A stretch of 64,000 nt of DNA, taken from Cafeteria roenbergensis (taxonomy: Eukaryota > Sar > Bigyra > Bicosoecida > Cafeteriaceae). Shown here piece after piece: positions 23,631-34,833 of this stretch. Numbering within the stretch: position 1 is the first letter of the stretch; every line of letters begins with the position of its first letter. The DNA lies in NCBI GenBank assembly GCA_008330645.1, contig VLTN01000058.1, forward strand, positions 156,817 to 220,816, given 5' to 3'. The notes below the pieces were generated by a model, which saw only the letters and a list, made by a program, of their open reading frames with translations, was not told the origin of the DNA and did no database searches. The position numbers and the translations under genes are program-made.

Positions 23631-26190
23631 CTAAAACGCTCGCGTGGCCTCTGCCAACGCCTGCTCCAGGCCCGCCACAGCAGTCCGCAACGCTGCGATC
23701 TCCTCGTCCTGCTGCTGGATGCGGTGCAGAAGCGTGTTGCGGGTCGTGTGTGCCTGCTTCACCGACTCCAAGTGCGCCTGCCTGATGGCAGCCAAGACGG
23801 AGTCCAGGCGAGCCGCGACAGCGCCATCAACAGCCGCGGTGATGTCCTCAAGAGTCGGCCCGGGCGCCGTGCCGAGCACCTCCCTGCCCGCGTGGGGCAC
23901 GCCGGTGACGGCTGGCGCCTGCGCGTGGCTCTGGCTGTCCGCTCGCCCGGTCACCGCCTGCGGTTGGTCTGACAAGCCCCTCCCTGCGCCCACCAGGCCG
24001 GAAACAGCCGCAAACCCGCCGGCGTGCTGCCCGGAGGCGCTGCTTCCGCCGGCAGCCGGCGGGTCAGCCGGGGTCACTGGCGAAACCGCAGCTGTCTCGG
24101 GCATGCCAAGCGCGAGCGGCCCGGCGACACGGGGCCGGTCCGCAGCTCGCTGGGTGCCGCTATCCGCGGCAGGGGGCCGCCCTCTGGCTCCGGAGAGCGT
24201 GCCGCTGGACGCAGCTGCGCCGTCGCGGGGCCCCAAATCGTCGGCAGCGCGGGGCGCGCCAGCCCGTGCGGCCTCGGCAGCCTGGGGCGCGCCAGCCCGT
24301 GCGGCCTCGGCAGCGCGTGATGAAACCGGCTGCGAGTCAGAGGGTGCCGCCGTCTGCCCGGCAGCAGCGGCCGGCGGCTGCGCCGCTGACACCGGCCCGG
24401 CTCCGCTGGTCTGGCTGGCGGACACAGGTGCCGCGCGAGAGGGCGACCCATCGGAAGCAGCAGCCTTGTGCTTCCCCGGTCCCTGTGCCAGCCCCGGCGG
24501 GCGCCGCGTCGCGCCTTCGTCCGGCCCGTGAGTGCCCGCGCCGGCGCCCAGCCCTGCGTCGTCCGCTGCCGAGGCCCTGCCTGCCTGGGGCCGAGGCGCT
24601 GCGGGCGGCGCTGCGGGCGGCGCTGCGGGCGGCGCTGCGGCCGCGCCGGCCGCGGCCGGGGCAGCGGCGGCAGCCGCGCTGCCTCGCTCGGAGGCCGCCG
24701 TCTCAGCTGGAGCAGCTGGTCGCGGGTCGGTGGCGGGGGCCAGCCAGGCTGCGTCCTTGAGCAAAGCCGGGGCGCTGTCAGGTGCCACTCGCAAGCCGGT
24801 CACCGGGGAGTCTTGGCACTTTGCCGACGCGATCGTAGCCCAATCCTCCATCTCCAGCATCGTGATCGTGCCTGCGTGGGGCGCGGGTGGGGCAGGGGAG
24901 GAGCGCGGAGGCGAAGTGCGGGGGGTGCCGTCGCGCGAGGGGCGGGGGCGGGTCGCAGGCGATGGCCGGGGCTGTCGCGAGGCCTGCGTGGGAGCGCTGC
25001 CACGATGGGGCTGGCGGTCGACCGGCTTGCGATGGAGCCGCGCTCACCTCCAGCGTCACCGAGCACCATCACCCTGGCGCCGACGTTCATGGCCACCGCA
25101 GTGACCGCCACTCCCAGGTCCACCGTGATGAGGTGGGCCCTGGCGCGCGCGTCGAGCAGGTGCAGCGTGCCTGCGCCGTCCGCGGACGCGATGAAGAGCG
25201 GGCCAGCCTCGCTGAGAGGGGACACCCGCTTCGAGCCCGGCACGCGGGCCGAGGCGGGCCCGTTGTACGGGCAGCACGTGGCCAGCACGACGTCGTCCCT
25301 GGCTGCGTGACGGGCGGTCAGCGGGGCCGCCCACAGCGGCTCCCACGCGCCCTCCTCCCTGGCAGAGCCGACCTCCCTTTCGATCACAGCCTCCTCCTCG
25401 GCGGTGCCCTGCTTGGGCCGCTTCTGCCGCCGAGGGGCGGGACCCATGTTCCACACCCGCACAGTCCCCGTGACCTCCGCCGTGACGATGAGCGGCTCTG
25501 CCGTGGGGTGGCCTGTCGCGAAGAATCGCGCCGCTACGAACCCGTCCGCGCCGTCGACCGCCACCGGGCCTGTGCTCGGCGGGGCCGTGAGATCCCATAG
25601 GTAGACCGCCCCGTCCGCCGCGGCCACCGCGAGCCGCGATTGCGACGCGTCGATGTCGGCGTCAAGCGGGCGCGCGGGCATGTCGAACGCGAAGACCAGC
25701 TGCGATGACGGATCCTGCTTCAGATCCCAAAAGCGAACTTGTGCGTCGGAGACAGTGGCCATGAAGCGGGACGTGCAGCTGAAGCGGACCATGCGCACGG
25801 GGGAGCCGTGCGCGACGGGCGTGATGCATCGCCCGCTGCGAAGCCCAACTACGATGGCGCGCCCGTTCGACCCGCCGCAGGCGATTGCCGAGCCTGCAAA
25901 CGCACAGCAGGTGCGGGGGGTTGCTCCACAGGGGCTGACAGTGCGCTGGCTGCGCAACCCTCGACAACCGGACTCCGGCTCGCAGCCCAACGGCGGCAAC
26001 CACTCGACGCGCGACACTGCCCGGGCGCTGCAGGCTCACCGTTGTGGCTCCAAGCCGCCCCGACCATACTCGAGAGCGCTCTCAGCTTTGGTGACAGCCT
26101 TGCCTCGCTGACCTCTCCGGAGCTGCCGAAGGACCAGACCTGGGCGCCCGAGGGTGCGCCCTCGGCGACCACCAGCACCTCGTCAGACAT
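23631..26190 (-). CDS. WD40-repeat protein with C-terminal coiled coil, NEDD1-like (745 aa)
   Basis: Exons 26190-26040, 25893-25048 and 24871-23631, both junctions phase 1. The N-terminal 360 residues contain WD40 blades (AQVRFWDLK, GAVYLWDL, GTVRVWNM, GTLHLLDA), completed by splicing (SHNG|SAIACGG and DAGG|TITMLEME). A Pro/Ala-rich linker follows, then a helical C-terminus of about 85 residues (EDITAAVDGAVAARLDS through RIQQQDEEIAALRTAV). A WD40 propeller, a disordered middle and a C-terminal coiled coil is the layout of NEDD1, which recruits gamma-tubulin complexes to spindle poles and basal bodies. The NEDD1 assignment is inferred from architecture and helix pattern; the WD40 fold is firm. 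Its start lies 211 bp from the divergent PDI-like gene. Confidence 0.8.
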
Positions 26191-26401
26191 CTCGCCTGGG
26201 CCACGCCCTGTCTCCGCTTTTCAGCGCCGATGTTCCCCCGCGTGAGATGGTGGGGAGGGTTGAACCGGTGGCACAGTCTGCACCCTCGGCGGGGCCGCGA
26301 GTGGCGGCGAAATCGACGCTGCTCGCACGCAGAGCCGGGCTCGACGCGCGCAGCAGTCGGCGGCACCGCTCGCGCACTCCCCAACAGCCTCCGCAACGAG
26401 C
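26191..26401. promoter_or_regulatory. Shared bidirectional promoter, NEDD1-like (-) / PDI-like (+)
   Basis: Only 211 bp separate the two start codons, so both promoters and leaders must fit here. No TATA box is visible. GCACTC at 26374-26379 ends 22 nt before the plus-strand ATG. Confidence 0.6.
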
Positions 26402-27334
26402 ATGCTTTCTCGCTCCGCCCTCCTTGCGCTCCTCGTTGCCGCCATCCTGGCCGTCGCCACGGCTGGCCCCATCGAGCTCACGGACTCCGAGTTCGACGAC
26501 AAGATCACCGGTGAGCTCGGGTTTCTTTAGCGCGCAGCCCTGCTCCGCCCGCGCAAGGCCAGGAGGCGGGCCCAGGGGTGGGAGACACTGACCTGTGCCC
26601 GCGGCGGGCGCGCCGGGGCCGGCTCGTTCGTCCCCGCGCGGGCTGCTGGCGGAGCCCCTCGCTGCGCCACAAGCACTGCTTTTCCCGCGGCCCCGTGTCC
26701 GCCCGCAATGCTGCTCTGGGTGCTCTGCGACCCCTGCCCGCCCGGCGCGCTCCTTTGCAGATGGCAAGGCGTGGTTTGTCAAGTTCTTCGCCCCGTGAGT
26801 CCCAGGCAGCGCGGACCCTTGTTGCAACGTGGCCAAAATGCAGCTGCGTCGCCTCGATCCAGGCTCCACTGCCCGCCCGGCCTGCTTGCCTCCGCTTCTG
26901 AACGCTCGCAGGTGGTGCGGCCACTGCAAGCGCCTTGCCCCCACCTGGGACCAGCTGTCTGGCGAGTTTGCCAGCAACGAGGACGTGAACATCGCCACGG
27001 TGGACTGCACCGTGCACCGCGATGCCTGCTCCAAGCAGGGCGTGCGCGGCTACCCCACCCTCAAGCTGTGAGCACGTGCACGCTCGATGCCGAGATGCTT
27101 GCGCCAGCGCGCCAGCATTGCCCCCTGCCGCTGCCGCTGCCACCAGCTATGGCCGCTTCGAACTTTGCGACCCGCCGTGGGGATGCGCCGCTGCGCGCCT
27201 TGTCGCGCCCTCACCGCTCGCCGCGCAGGTTCAAGGACGGGAGCAACACGGGCACCAAGTACGCCGGCAGCCGGGACCTCGGCTCCCTCGCTGACTACGT
27301 GCGCACTCACACCGGGAGCAAGGAAGAGCTCTGA
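26402..27334 (+). CDS. Single-domain ER thioredoxin / PDI-like protein (134 aa)
   Basis: Exons 26402-26510, 26761-26794, 26912-27067 and 27229-27334, junction phases 1, 2 and 2. Residues 1-21 are a hydrophobic secretory signal ([20 protein letters not shown]). One thioredoxin fold follows, with active site WCGHC at residues 49-53 and the conserved [11 protein letters not shown] strand with its cis-Pro. The protein ends KEEL, a KDEL-type ER retrieval signal. Together these indicate a lumenal thiol oxidoreductase/isomerase of the small type (compare plant PDIL5-1 or one module of ERp46/TXNDC5). Exon 2 is only 34 nt. The PDI identity is strong; the subclass is inferred. Confidence 0.93.
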
Positions 27335-27512
27335 GCGACGCGCGGCTCGCCTGGCGCTCGCTGCGGGCACCCGCGAGGCTTGTGGTTGAGCACGTGTGCG
27401 AGGTGCGCAAACGCAGCCTGCCGCCACCCCGTCCTCTGCGCCCAGGCCCGGTTGCGAGGCCGCATGCACCGCGTCAGGCCTCTGCCCACGCGCGGCGGTC
27501 CGAGCCAGCGGA

Positions 27513-27513
<1 letters not shown>

Positions 27514-27565
<52 letters not shown>
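27514..27565 (+). repeat. (CA)26 microsatellite
   Basis: A perfect CA dinucleotide run between two convergent genes. On the minus strand it is (GT)26 starting about 38 nt downstream of the LMBR1-like stop codon, so that gene's transcript would carry a long GU repeat. Confidence 0.97.
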
Positions 27566-27566
<1 letters not shown>

Positions 27567-27602
27567 GACCACAATAGACAGCCTGCGGAGCTGCTCTCTG
27601 CG

Positions 27603-28843
27603 TCACTCCAGCACCCGCTCCCCCACTCCGGCCGCGCTCGCGTCGGGCCCGGTCTGCCTGCGGCGCGCGGATACCGCCTTGGCGGGCGCTGGTGCCGCTG
27701 GCGTCGCCGGCTTCGCTGCCACCGGAGCGGTCGCACATCGCTCGCACCCGCCCGCGCAGCACGCTGCCGCGATGCGCTGCGCCTCCCGCAGCGCCGTGGC
27801 CGCCATGATAGCCCCGTAGAGCAGAGCCATCACCGCTGCCACCGCCGGACTGGAGAGCATGGGCAGGTGCACCACGTGCGCAGCGAAGGAGGCGGCGGCT
27901 CTGCCGGACGCCTGCGCGCCGGTCCAGGTGGCGAGGGCCGGCCAGACGAGCGCAATGGCGCTGAGCAGGACGAGGCGGCCCAGGAGGCGCCAGGTGGTCA
28001 GGCCGCTGCCGCAGCCGCCGAGGGCGCGACCGGCGGCCGCGTCTGGCGATCGTGGCCGACGAGGACGGCTGCCTGCAGAGCTCGCGCCCGCGGAGCCGGC
28101 GCCGGGCTTGGCTAGGGCGGGCGAGCCCCCGCTGGGGGGCCTGATGCCGCCCGCGGCCGGCTCTGCCATCGCCCACGCGCGCTTGCACCCGCTGACGAGA
28201 TGAGCCGAGGCGTCCGCGGCGCCGGCTGCCAGGGCCAAGGCGGAGTCCACGGTGTCCCCGACGATCTGCCTGGCTCTGTCCGCGCCAAGCAGGAGGAGGG
28301 CGGTGGCCAGGAGCAGGCCGGCAAAGTCGGACCAGGCAGCGAGGGGGCGCGGGGCCCAGTCGCCGAAGCGCGGCGCGATTGCCAAGAGGATGTCGAGAGC
28401 GCTCCCTGGCAGCATGAGGCTGCAGAGGACAATACCGGACAGCAGCGCCCTGAGGCCCAGGAGGCCCGCACCGGCCACCACCACCCACGCCGCGGTAAGC
28501 CGGGCAGCCGTGTGCCCGAGCGAGCGGCAGCGTGATGCGGGGCCGAGGGTGGCTAGGGTGTGCTGCACCGCCTCCAGGAGCGCGGCGCGGGCCAGCGCGG
28601 CGCGGAGCGGGTCGTTGGGGTCGCTCCCTGCGGCGGCCTCGGCGGCGAGTTCCGACTGGAGCAGGCGGCGAAAGCCGCTCGACGAGGGTCGGCCGGCGCC
28701 TGCGCAGCGCGCCCAGGCCCACCAGCAGCACCCGCCTGGTTTGCGCTCGGCGCTGCCTCTGCGCGGGCGGCCGGTGGCAAGCGAGGGCGCGGCTGCAGCG
28801 AGGGTGCCGGCACTGATCGGGTGGTTGGACGCCACACCGCTCG

Positions 28844-28915
<72 letters not shown>

Positions 28916-31900
28916 TCTGGCCGAGGGGCGGGAACCTGGGCACCGACTGCAGCTGCCGGGGCGAGTGCAGGCCGTGCCGCTCAAGCAGGGCTGCTGCCAT
29001 GAGCGCCCAGCGAGCCCGGAAGCGAAGGATTGCCTGGGGGCCGCGCGTGTGCGGGGCGGACCGAGAGCGGCTGTGCGCGGCCGAGCGGGCCAGCGATGGC
29101 GCCGGCAGGCCCGTGTGGCGCGCTGGAGACGGGCTCGGTACCGGCTCCGGCAGCCGCGGGGCGAGCGCGTCCCTGCCCCGGTGCTGTCCCGCGAGTGGGG
29201 AGGCGCGCCACGGGTGCGCCGGCACGGCCCCGGAGGAGTCGGCCCGCAGCCGCGCGCGCGGGTCGGGCGCCTCTGTCGACGGGGAAGCGTCTGCCTCGCC
29301 CATGCTGCTTCTGGAGGCGCTGCTGCGGGCCTGCCTGCGGCTCTGCCTGATCTCCTGGATGCGCCGGTTCCGGATGACGCTGCTGGGCTTGCGCTCGCCG
29401 TCGAGCATGGAGTCGTCGACCATGAGCAGCGGCTTGAAGACCACGGTGGTGTCGGCCCAGATGGGGCCGGAGGACCAGCCGCGGCGACGGCGCAGCCCGC
29501 TGCCGCTGCGGGCGGTTCCCTCGCTGTCGTTGGCAGGCAGGGCCATCACGGCGGCGGCCGCCGTGTCCCAGGCCCTGCGGGCCCCGGGCAAGCTCAGCAG
29601 CGATGTGCTGCCCTCGGCAGAGCGCTCTTCCGCGTCCTGGCTACCGTCGCTGAGGTCGTCTGCCAGCAGGGCGCTGCGCAGAGTCGGCGACCGGCTCTGG
29701 GAGGCTAGAATGTCCCACAGCCCGGTGGCGCGCGCGCTCCGCGACAGACAAGGGAAGGACTGGGGGCGGGCAGCCGACCCGGGGGCAGCGGAGCCGGGGG
29801 CAGCGGACCCGGGGTGCGTGCGGCCGGAGGCGTCGGCGCGGCCGGAGGCGTCGGCGGCAGCCTCCCAAACTCCTGGTGAGACAGGCGGGGCACTGGCAGG
29901 GCCGGCGGCGGTAGAGCCGGCGGCGGCGGCGGCGGCGGTGGCGGCGGGTGTCGGCGGCGCCTCCTGGTCAGAGGCCGCGCCACGCACCCCCTGCTGGTGC
30001 TCGTCCGCGGCACCGGCCGCCGCCTGCGGGCCCAGGCCATCGCACGGCGCTGGCAGAGGCGGCACCACGAAGCCGTGAATGTCGCCGGCCGCCAGGCCGT
30101 CCAGCACCGGCGGCAGGCAGAGAGCACCATCGCCAGCCGCGCCCCCGTCCGCTGCCTCGCCCTCCCCCTCGCTCGCGGCTGCGATGGCCCCTGCTTCCTC
30201 TGAGGCCGCACAGCGCACCGACGCCGGGGAGCTCTGCCGGTCAGAGCGCCCAACCCCCCCCGGCGGCGCGCCCGAAGCCTCCCCTCCCCACTGCAAGGCC
30301 CCGCTGTCTTCAGCGCCTGCAGGGCCGTCGCGCTCCTTCCAGCGGCTCTGCCCCGCTGGCTCGGCCGCGGCCTGCTCGGGGGCGCTCCCCTCGTCCGCAG
30401 AGGCGGTGGAGCTGGCCGAGCTGTCGTGCGAGGCCGCAGCCTCGCTGACGTCGGACAGCACGGATTGAGACCGCGTGCGGCTCTGCCGGCCTGTGGGGCT
30501 CCGGCGCGTGGGCGTGAGCCCGGGGCGGCTCCCGACCTCGGCGCTGGCGCTGACGCTGGCGCCGCGCGCGTCGTCCAGGGCGAGGGCCGCGCGGACGGGC
30601 GCCGCCTCGACCGACAGCCTCGCAGCCCAGGCCCTGTGGTCGTTGTGCGACCGGTGCGGGGCGTCCGTCTGGCTTCGGGCGGCTGCGTACAGCGCGCTCG
30701 CCGCGGAGGCCTGATCGGAGAGAAGCTCCCGGGCGCGTGCGAGCAGCGCCTGGCCCCGCAGCGACTCGCTCTGCTGTGCCGCGTGGGCCACGACGGACGG
30801 GTTTGCCGGGTCCGGGACGCCCGATCGCGCCGAGGCGTGCCCCATTCGCACCGCCGCCGTGAGGCGCACCATGACCATGGTGGCGAGGAGGGCGTCGATG
30901 CGGCGCCGCAGCCGCGCCGAGGCCACGGCCAGCAGGACGCGGGTGGAGGGCAGCCCGCCGAACGGGGAAATGCGGGGGTCGCCGTCGCCCGCCGGGCGGG
31001 CTGCTCCGCGGCGGGGAGGGGGCTGGCCCCCGTGCGGGGCCTCCAGGCAGAGCCTGGCAGCCGCGAGCGCGGCTGCCTCGGGGGTGCGTGCGTTGATCAG
31101 CGCCCTGGCCTGTTCCTTGGCGGGCTGTGACTCGGGGCCGGCCAGGGCGAGGGGCAGGCCGAGGCGGCGCGTGGTCACCGTGGCGCGGCGCAGCACGGCC
31201 AGGAAGAGCGTCGTGTCGCCCAGCAGCAGCGCATCGACGGCGTGGGTGAGGCCGATCCATGTGGCGCCGACCGCGGCGCCGTACCCCAGCAGGGCGAAGA
31301 GGTCCGAGAGCCGGAGCAGCAGCAGCCAGGGGGGCAGGCCCTGCCACACCCACTCCTCGAGCTGGGCCGCCGCGCCCAGGAGCACGTCGGAGCCCAGCCA
31401 GCTGGCCGCCAGACCCAGGCTCGAGGAGGGCGCGGGGGGGGCGGCGGCGGGCGTGGAGACGAGAGGCGTCGCCGGCACGACAGGGGAGGCCATGCGGGCG
31501 TACACGTGGGCGGCGGCGACGGCGGGTCCGCGCACAAGCAGCGGCCACAGCTGCAGCTCGGACCCGCGGGCAGGCACGGCCGCCACGGATGCGTTGAGAA
31601 GCGACGCCGACGCAGCGGCGGCCACCACTGCGCGCGGCGCGGCTACCTCCGCCAGGCTCGCGTGCCACTCGCCCACGCGCAGGAGGCGCACGGCGACTGT
31701 GAGCGCCGCGAGGAAGGCCACGTAGAGGGCTCCCGTGAGCGCCGCGCTGCGAAGACAGAAGCCCGGCGTGCGGCGCTCGCGCACGAACCGCGCGAGAAAC
31801 ACGCTGCTGTTGGACCGAGCCATGCTCGCCACTGCCGTCGCGCCCTCGCCGTCGCCCATGGCGCAGCAGCTGCTGCTGCAGCCAGTTCGATGGAAAGTTG

Positions 31901-32285
31901 CAGCAGCGCGCGTGGCCCGCGCCAGGGCCTGGCTTCGGCTGAACCGCCAGCAGCACGTCGCGGGCATGAGCACCAGCACCCCCGCCTGCGAGCCGGCCAT
32001 GGAAATGGCCCACAGCTTGTCGAGGAAGCTCGCGCCGTCGATGAAGCCGTCCAGCTGGTGCGTGTCCAGAAGCGCCGGCCCAAGCGGCACGATAGCGAAC
32101 GAGAGCAAGGACAGCCCAACCACCAGCGCCCCCACGAGCCGGTCCTCGATGGGGGCGGTCCGGAAGCGGGAGTCCAGGTACACGAATGTGCTGCCGACTA
32201 TCACCGGCAGTGCAATCGCCAGCAACATCAGCTCGCGGGCGCTGGCGTCAAACTGAACCGCCCGCGCGCCCCCAGCATGCTCCAT
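27603..32285 (-). CDS. Large multi-pass membrane protein, LMBR1-like (1560 aa)
   Basis: One open frame, no intron needed. I start at the ATG at 32285 (MEHAGGARAVQFD), just before the first hydrophobic helix; a longer frame begins at 32486 with an Arg-rich leader. Hydrophobic helices lie near residues 18-36, 50-72 and 90-110, around 165-185, in a central cluster (about residues 320-370), and in two C-terminal clusters (nt 28240-28540 and 27790-28000). The N-terminal pattern resembles LMBR1-domain proteins (9-TM, lipocalin-receptor-like), but known members are 500-700 aa. The excess is low-complexity sequence, including a polyglutamine run at about 28847-28917. Function is not established here; the LMBR1 link is tentative. 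Confidence 0.6.
28847..28917 (-). repeat. Polyglutamine-coding CAG/CAA repeat
   Basis: About 24 consecutive Gln codons (mixed CAG and CAA on the minus strand) within the LMBR1-like gene, following PPLGQK. Interruption by CAA codons suggests selection on the amino-acid tract rather than pure DNA slippage. Confidence 0.9.
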
Positions 32286-32579
32286 TCGGCCGGTGCTCGC
32301 CGGCCGCCCGACCCGGCGCTGGCGAGTGCCGGGGGCAGGGAGGGGGGGCGGCCGGTGGGCTCTGCGCAACGTGGACGCTTCCGAGTGTTTGCCGTCGCGC
32401 CGGCAACCGCACAGACCCCCGCACCGCGTCGGTGCGCAGCTTTCGGACCCCACCCGACCTGCTCCCCCGTGTCTGCCTTCGCGCACAGCTCGTTGGGTGA
32501 GGGAGGGTTCGTGTGCGGCCGTGTGCAGCAGCGCTGGCGGACAAACACTCTTGGGCGCAGCCTGATAGCTCGCGCGCCC

Positions 32580-33465
32580 TCACTCGAGCGTGACGAGGAA
32601 CGCAACGCTCCGTGGGGAGCCTTCCAGGGGCTTGGCTACCACAGTGGCCTTGAATCCCATGGCGCACACTAGCCCCTCTGCCACGCCGGCCATGAACCCT
32701 GCCAGCCCGGTCCCGTCGCGCCGGACGAACTTGTTGCACAACGGCGTGTGGTCGATGATGTAGTCTGCGGAGCACAGCAGCAGCGCTTGCGACAAAGGGC
32801 GCGCACAACAGTCGCACGCGCAAGAGCGTTGCCAGGACTGGGCCAGGCACTGCGACGCGAGCTCGTGGGCTGGATCGGTCTCGACGCTGGCGGCCGCTCA
32901 CAGGAGGTGCCAGTGCCTTTGTTCCGAATCAGGCTGACCTCTTGGCCGAACAGGTCCTTCCAGCACTGCTTGGCAACAAAGTTGAGCGCCGGCTCAAACT
33001 CCGAAAAGCGCTCGCCTGCCTTGTGCCGGCGCATGATGACCTCGGCCGCGCGGAGCCCGACCGGCTTGCCGTGGGCGTGCAGGCTGCGAGGAGCGAGCGA
33101 GGGAGGAGGATGGTCAAATGTAGCGAGCGCAGCATACCGCTCAAGGAACGTGCAAATGCCACGCAGCCCTGGCGCAGGCCCCTGAGGGAGGAGAAGCGAG
33201 GGCGAGCGCCAGGGGGGGGGGGGGCGGGGGGGATCGTCGCCGCGGCGTCGCCGCAATGGCAATCGGCCGCTCACCGAAGCCCCAGAACCCGAGTGCCGGG
33301 CCTGTCACTCTCCAGCCACTTGGCAAGGCCGAAAAGCAGCAGCCCGAAGCTCCCCGCGTTGATCCGGGCAGTGCCCGAGCCGAGAGCGTTGCGCAAGGGG
33401 TCCGGAGCGCCAGCCCCGGCCCCGCTGGCGGCCGCGGCGGCCGCGGCCGAAGCCCCCGAAGCCAT
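32580..33465 (-). CDS. TRAPPC5: TRAPP complex subunit 5 (Trs31/TRAPPC5, 185 aa)
   Basis: Subunit of the TRAPP tethering complex that activates Rab1/Ypt1 in ER-Golgi traffic. Exons 33465-33275, 33083-32902 and 32764-32580, junction phases 2 and 1. Spliced landmarks follow the family in order: INAGSFGLLLFGLAKW, a Gly-rich LHAHGKPVGLR turn, FVAKQCWKDLFGQEV (family: FVKGAVWKALFGKEA), YYIIDHTPLCNKFV (family: FYIIEREPLINTYI) and GLAGFMAGVAEGLV. The length equals the human protein (188 aa). An Ala-rich N-terminus (residues 1-20) is an addition. Divergent partner: the Qc-SNARE gene 185 bp away. The second-codon environment and the upstream in-frame sequence leave the exact start slightly open. Confidence 0.93.
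33212..33232 (-). repeat. C-rich homopolymer tract in TRAPPC5 intron 1
   Basis: On the plus strand this is G13, one C and G7; in the pre-mRNA it is C-rich. It lies in the 191-nt intron 33084-33274 and may contribute to a pyrimidine tract. Confidence 0.85.
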
Positions 33466-33650
33466 GGGGGGCGATGCCTGGAACGCTAGCAAGCGCAGCG
33501 CCTGCAGGAATCGCCTGCCCCGCCGCGAATCCGCGCTTCGCGCCCGAGTGCGGGCGCGCGGGCGGTGCTTGGCTGTAAAGGCTCTGTCCAGCGCACCCTC
33601 CGGGCGCCGAGGCACTCTCTGGCCCAGGCACCGAGCCGTGCCCTGTCACC
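33466..33650. promoter_or_regulatory. Shared bidirectional promoter, TRAPPC5 (-) / Qc-SNARE (+)
   Basis: There are 185 bp between the two ATGs. No TATA box is seen. GCACTC at 33612-33617 lies 33 nt before the SNARE start. Both genes act in vesicle tethering and fusion, so co-expression would make sense. Confidence 0.65.
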
Positions 33651-34795
33651 ATGGATGCGTGGCGAGGGGAGTATGGCAAGGCTGACACCTTGCTCAAGGT
33701 TCGTGGGCGGGCCTGGCAGCGCTCGCGGACCGCGCAGCCTCGCAAATTTGCTGGGGCGAGCAACCTCAAGAACGCGCCCGCGGCCGCAAGCGTTGGTTGT
33801 CCCGCTCCCCAGCGCCCTCCCCCGGTCCGCGCAGGAGGTGAACGACTTGATTGTCAGCAACATGGCGACTGGGGGCCGCTCAACCCCGGCAAAGGTGCGA
33901 GGCCGCGGTGTTGCCGCTGCGGACAGTGCCTCGGCGTGCTGGCGCCGGAACGGAGCTGCCCCCTCCTCCCCCTCCATCCCGCCCTCTCGCCGCGCGTCGT
34001 TCGCCCCGTGCGCAGCAAAAGGTCAAGCGTTTGCTCCGCACGCTGGACAAGTCAGTTGCATCGCTGCGCAAGACCCTGGGCGGCCTGCAGGAGCGGCAAA
34101 CCGCGCTCGGCCTGTGAGCTGTCGCCGCGCGTGCGAGCGCGCACGACTTGCCGCACTGGCTGCGTCAATCCCGCTAAGCCGCCTATATGCTCGTCTTGGG
34201 GCTTTGCTCTCGCGCGTGCGCGCGCGCCGCCAGTCGGACCGCGTGCTGGCTGCCCCACGACCCTCCACCCCGCCGGCTGGCCTGGCCCCTCCGCCGCAGT
34301 GTTCCCGCGGACCTGCGCGAGGCCAACGACCACCTGCGCACGCTTGAGAGTGGCATCGCCTCGGCCAAGGCGCGCTCGGCGAGCTCTGGGACAGCCGCCC
34401 GCTCGGAGCGCGACTCGCTCATGTCGGGACGCACGGACGGCTCCTACGGCGGGGCTGGCCCCGCCGCCTCTGCAGCCGCCCCCGAGATGACGGCGTCGGA
34501 GATGCGGCAGCAGCAGGAGCTTCAAGTGCGGCAGCAGGACGAGTCGTTCGCCGCGCTGGAGGAGGGCCTGGACACGCTTGGGGAGTCTGCCAAGGGCATC
34601 TCGGCAGAGCTGGGCCACCAAGACGTGATTATCGAGGACGTGTCTGGCAAGATGCGCAAGGCGGACGACTCCCTCCGGGCGCGGTCGCGGGCCATCGTGC
34701 GCATCATGCAGGCCAACAACGTGTGCTGGATGTACATCGTGATCTTCGTGCTTCTGGCCTTGCTCGTGGTTCTCACCGCCACGGGGTCGTTCTGA
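33651..34795 (+). CDS. Qc-type SNARE protein (233 aa)
   Basis: Exons 33651-33698, 33835-33894, 34016-34113 and 34300-34795, junction phases 0, 0 and 2. Introns 1 and 2 use the weaker donors GTTCGT and GTGCGA. The N-terminal helices contain VKRLLRTLDKSVASLRKTLG. The SNARE motif runs over about residues 142-198, with the zero-layer Gln in ISAELGHQDVIIEDV, and is followed by a single C-terminal anchor (about 209-229, WMYIVIFVLLALLVVLTATG). The motif and the QQDESFAALEE lead-in resemble the SYP5/SYP7/syntaxin-8/syntaxin-6 Qc group, but which compartment it serves cannot be told from sequence. The GT-rich stretch 34801-34833 follows the stop directly. Confidence 0.9.
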
Positions 34796-34800
34796 GTCGG

Positions 34801-34833
34801 GTGCGATGCGTGTGCGTGTCGAGTGCGTGTGTA
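34801..34833 (+). other. GT-rich tract just after the Qc-SNARE stop codon
   Basis: An interrupted GTGCGTGT-type sequence begins 6 nt after the stop codon, on the sense strand. It could be a GU-rich cleavage/polyadenylation element, by analogy with tracts after the Rab gene and the LMBR1-like gene. Confidence 0.45.
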
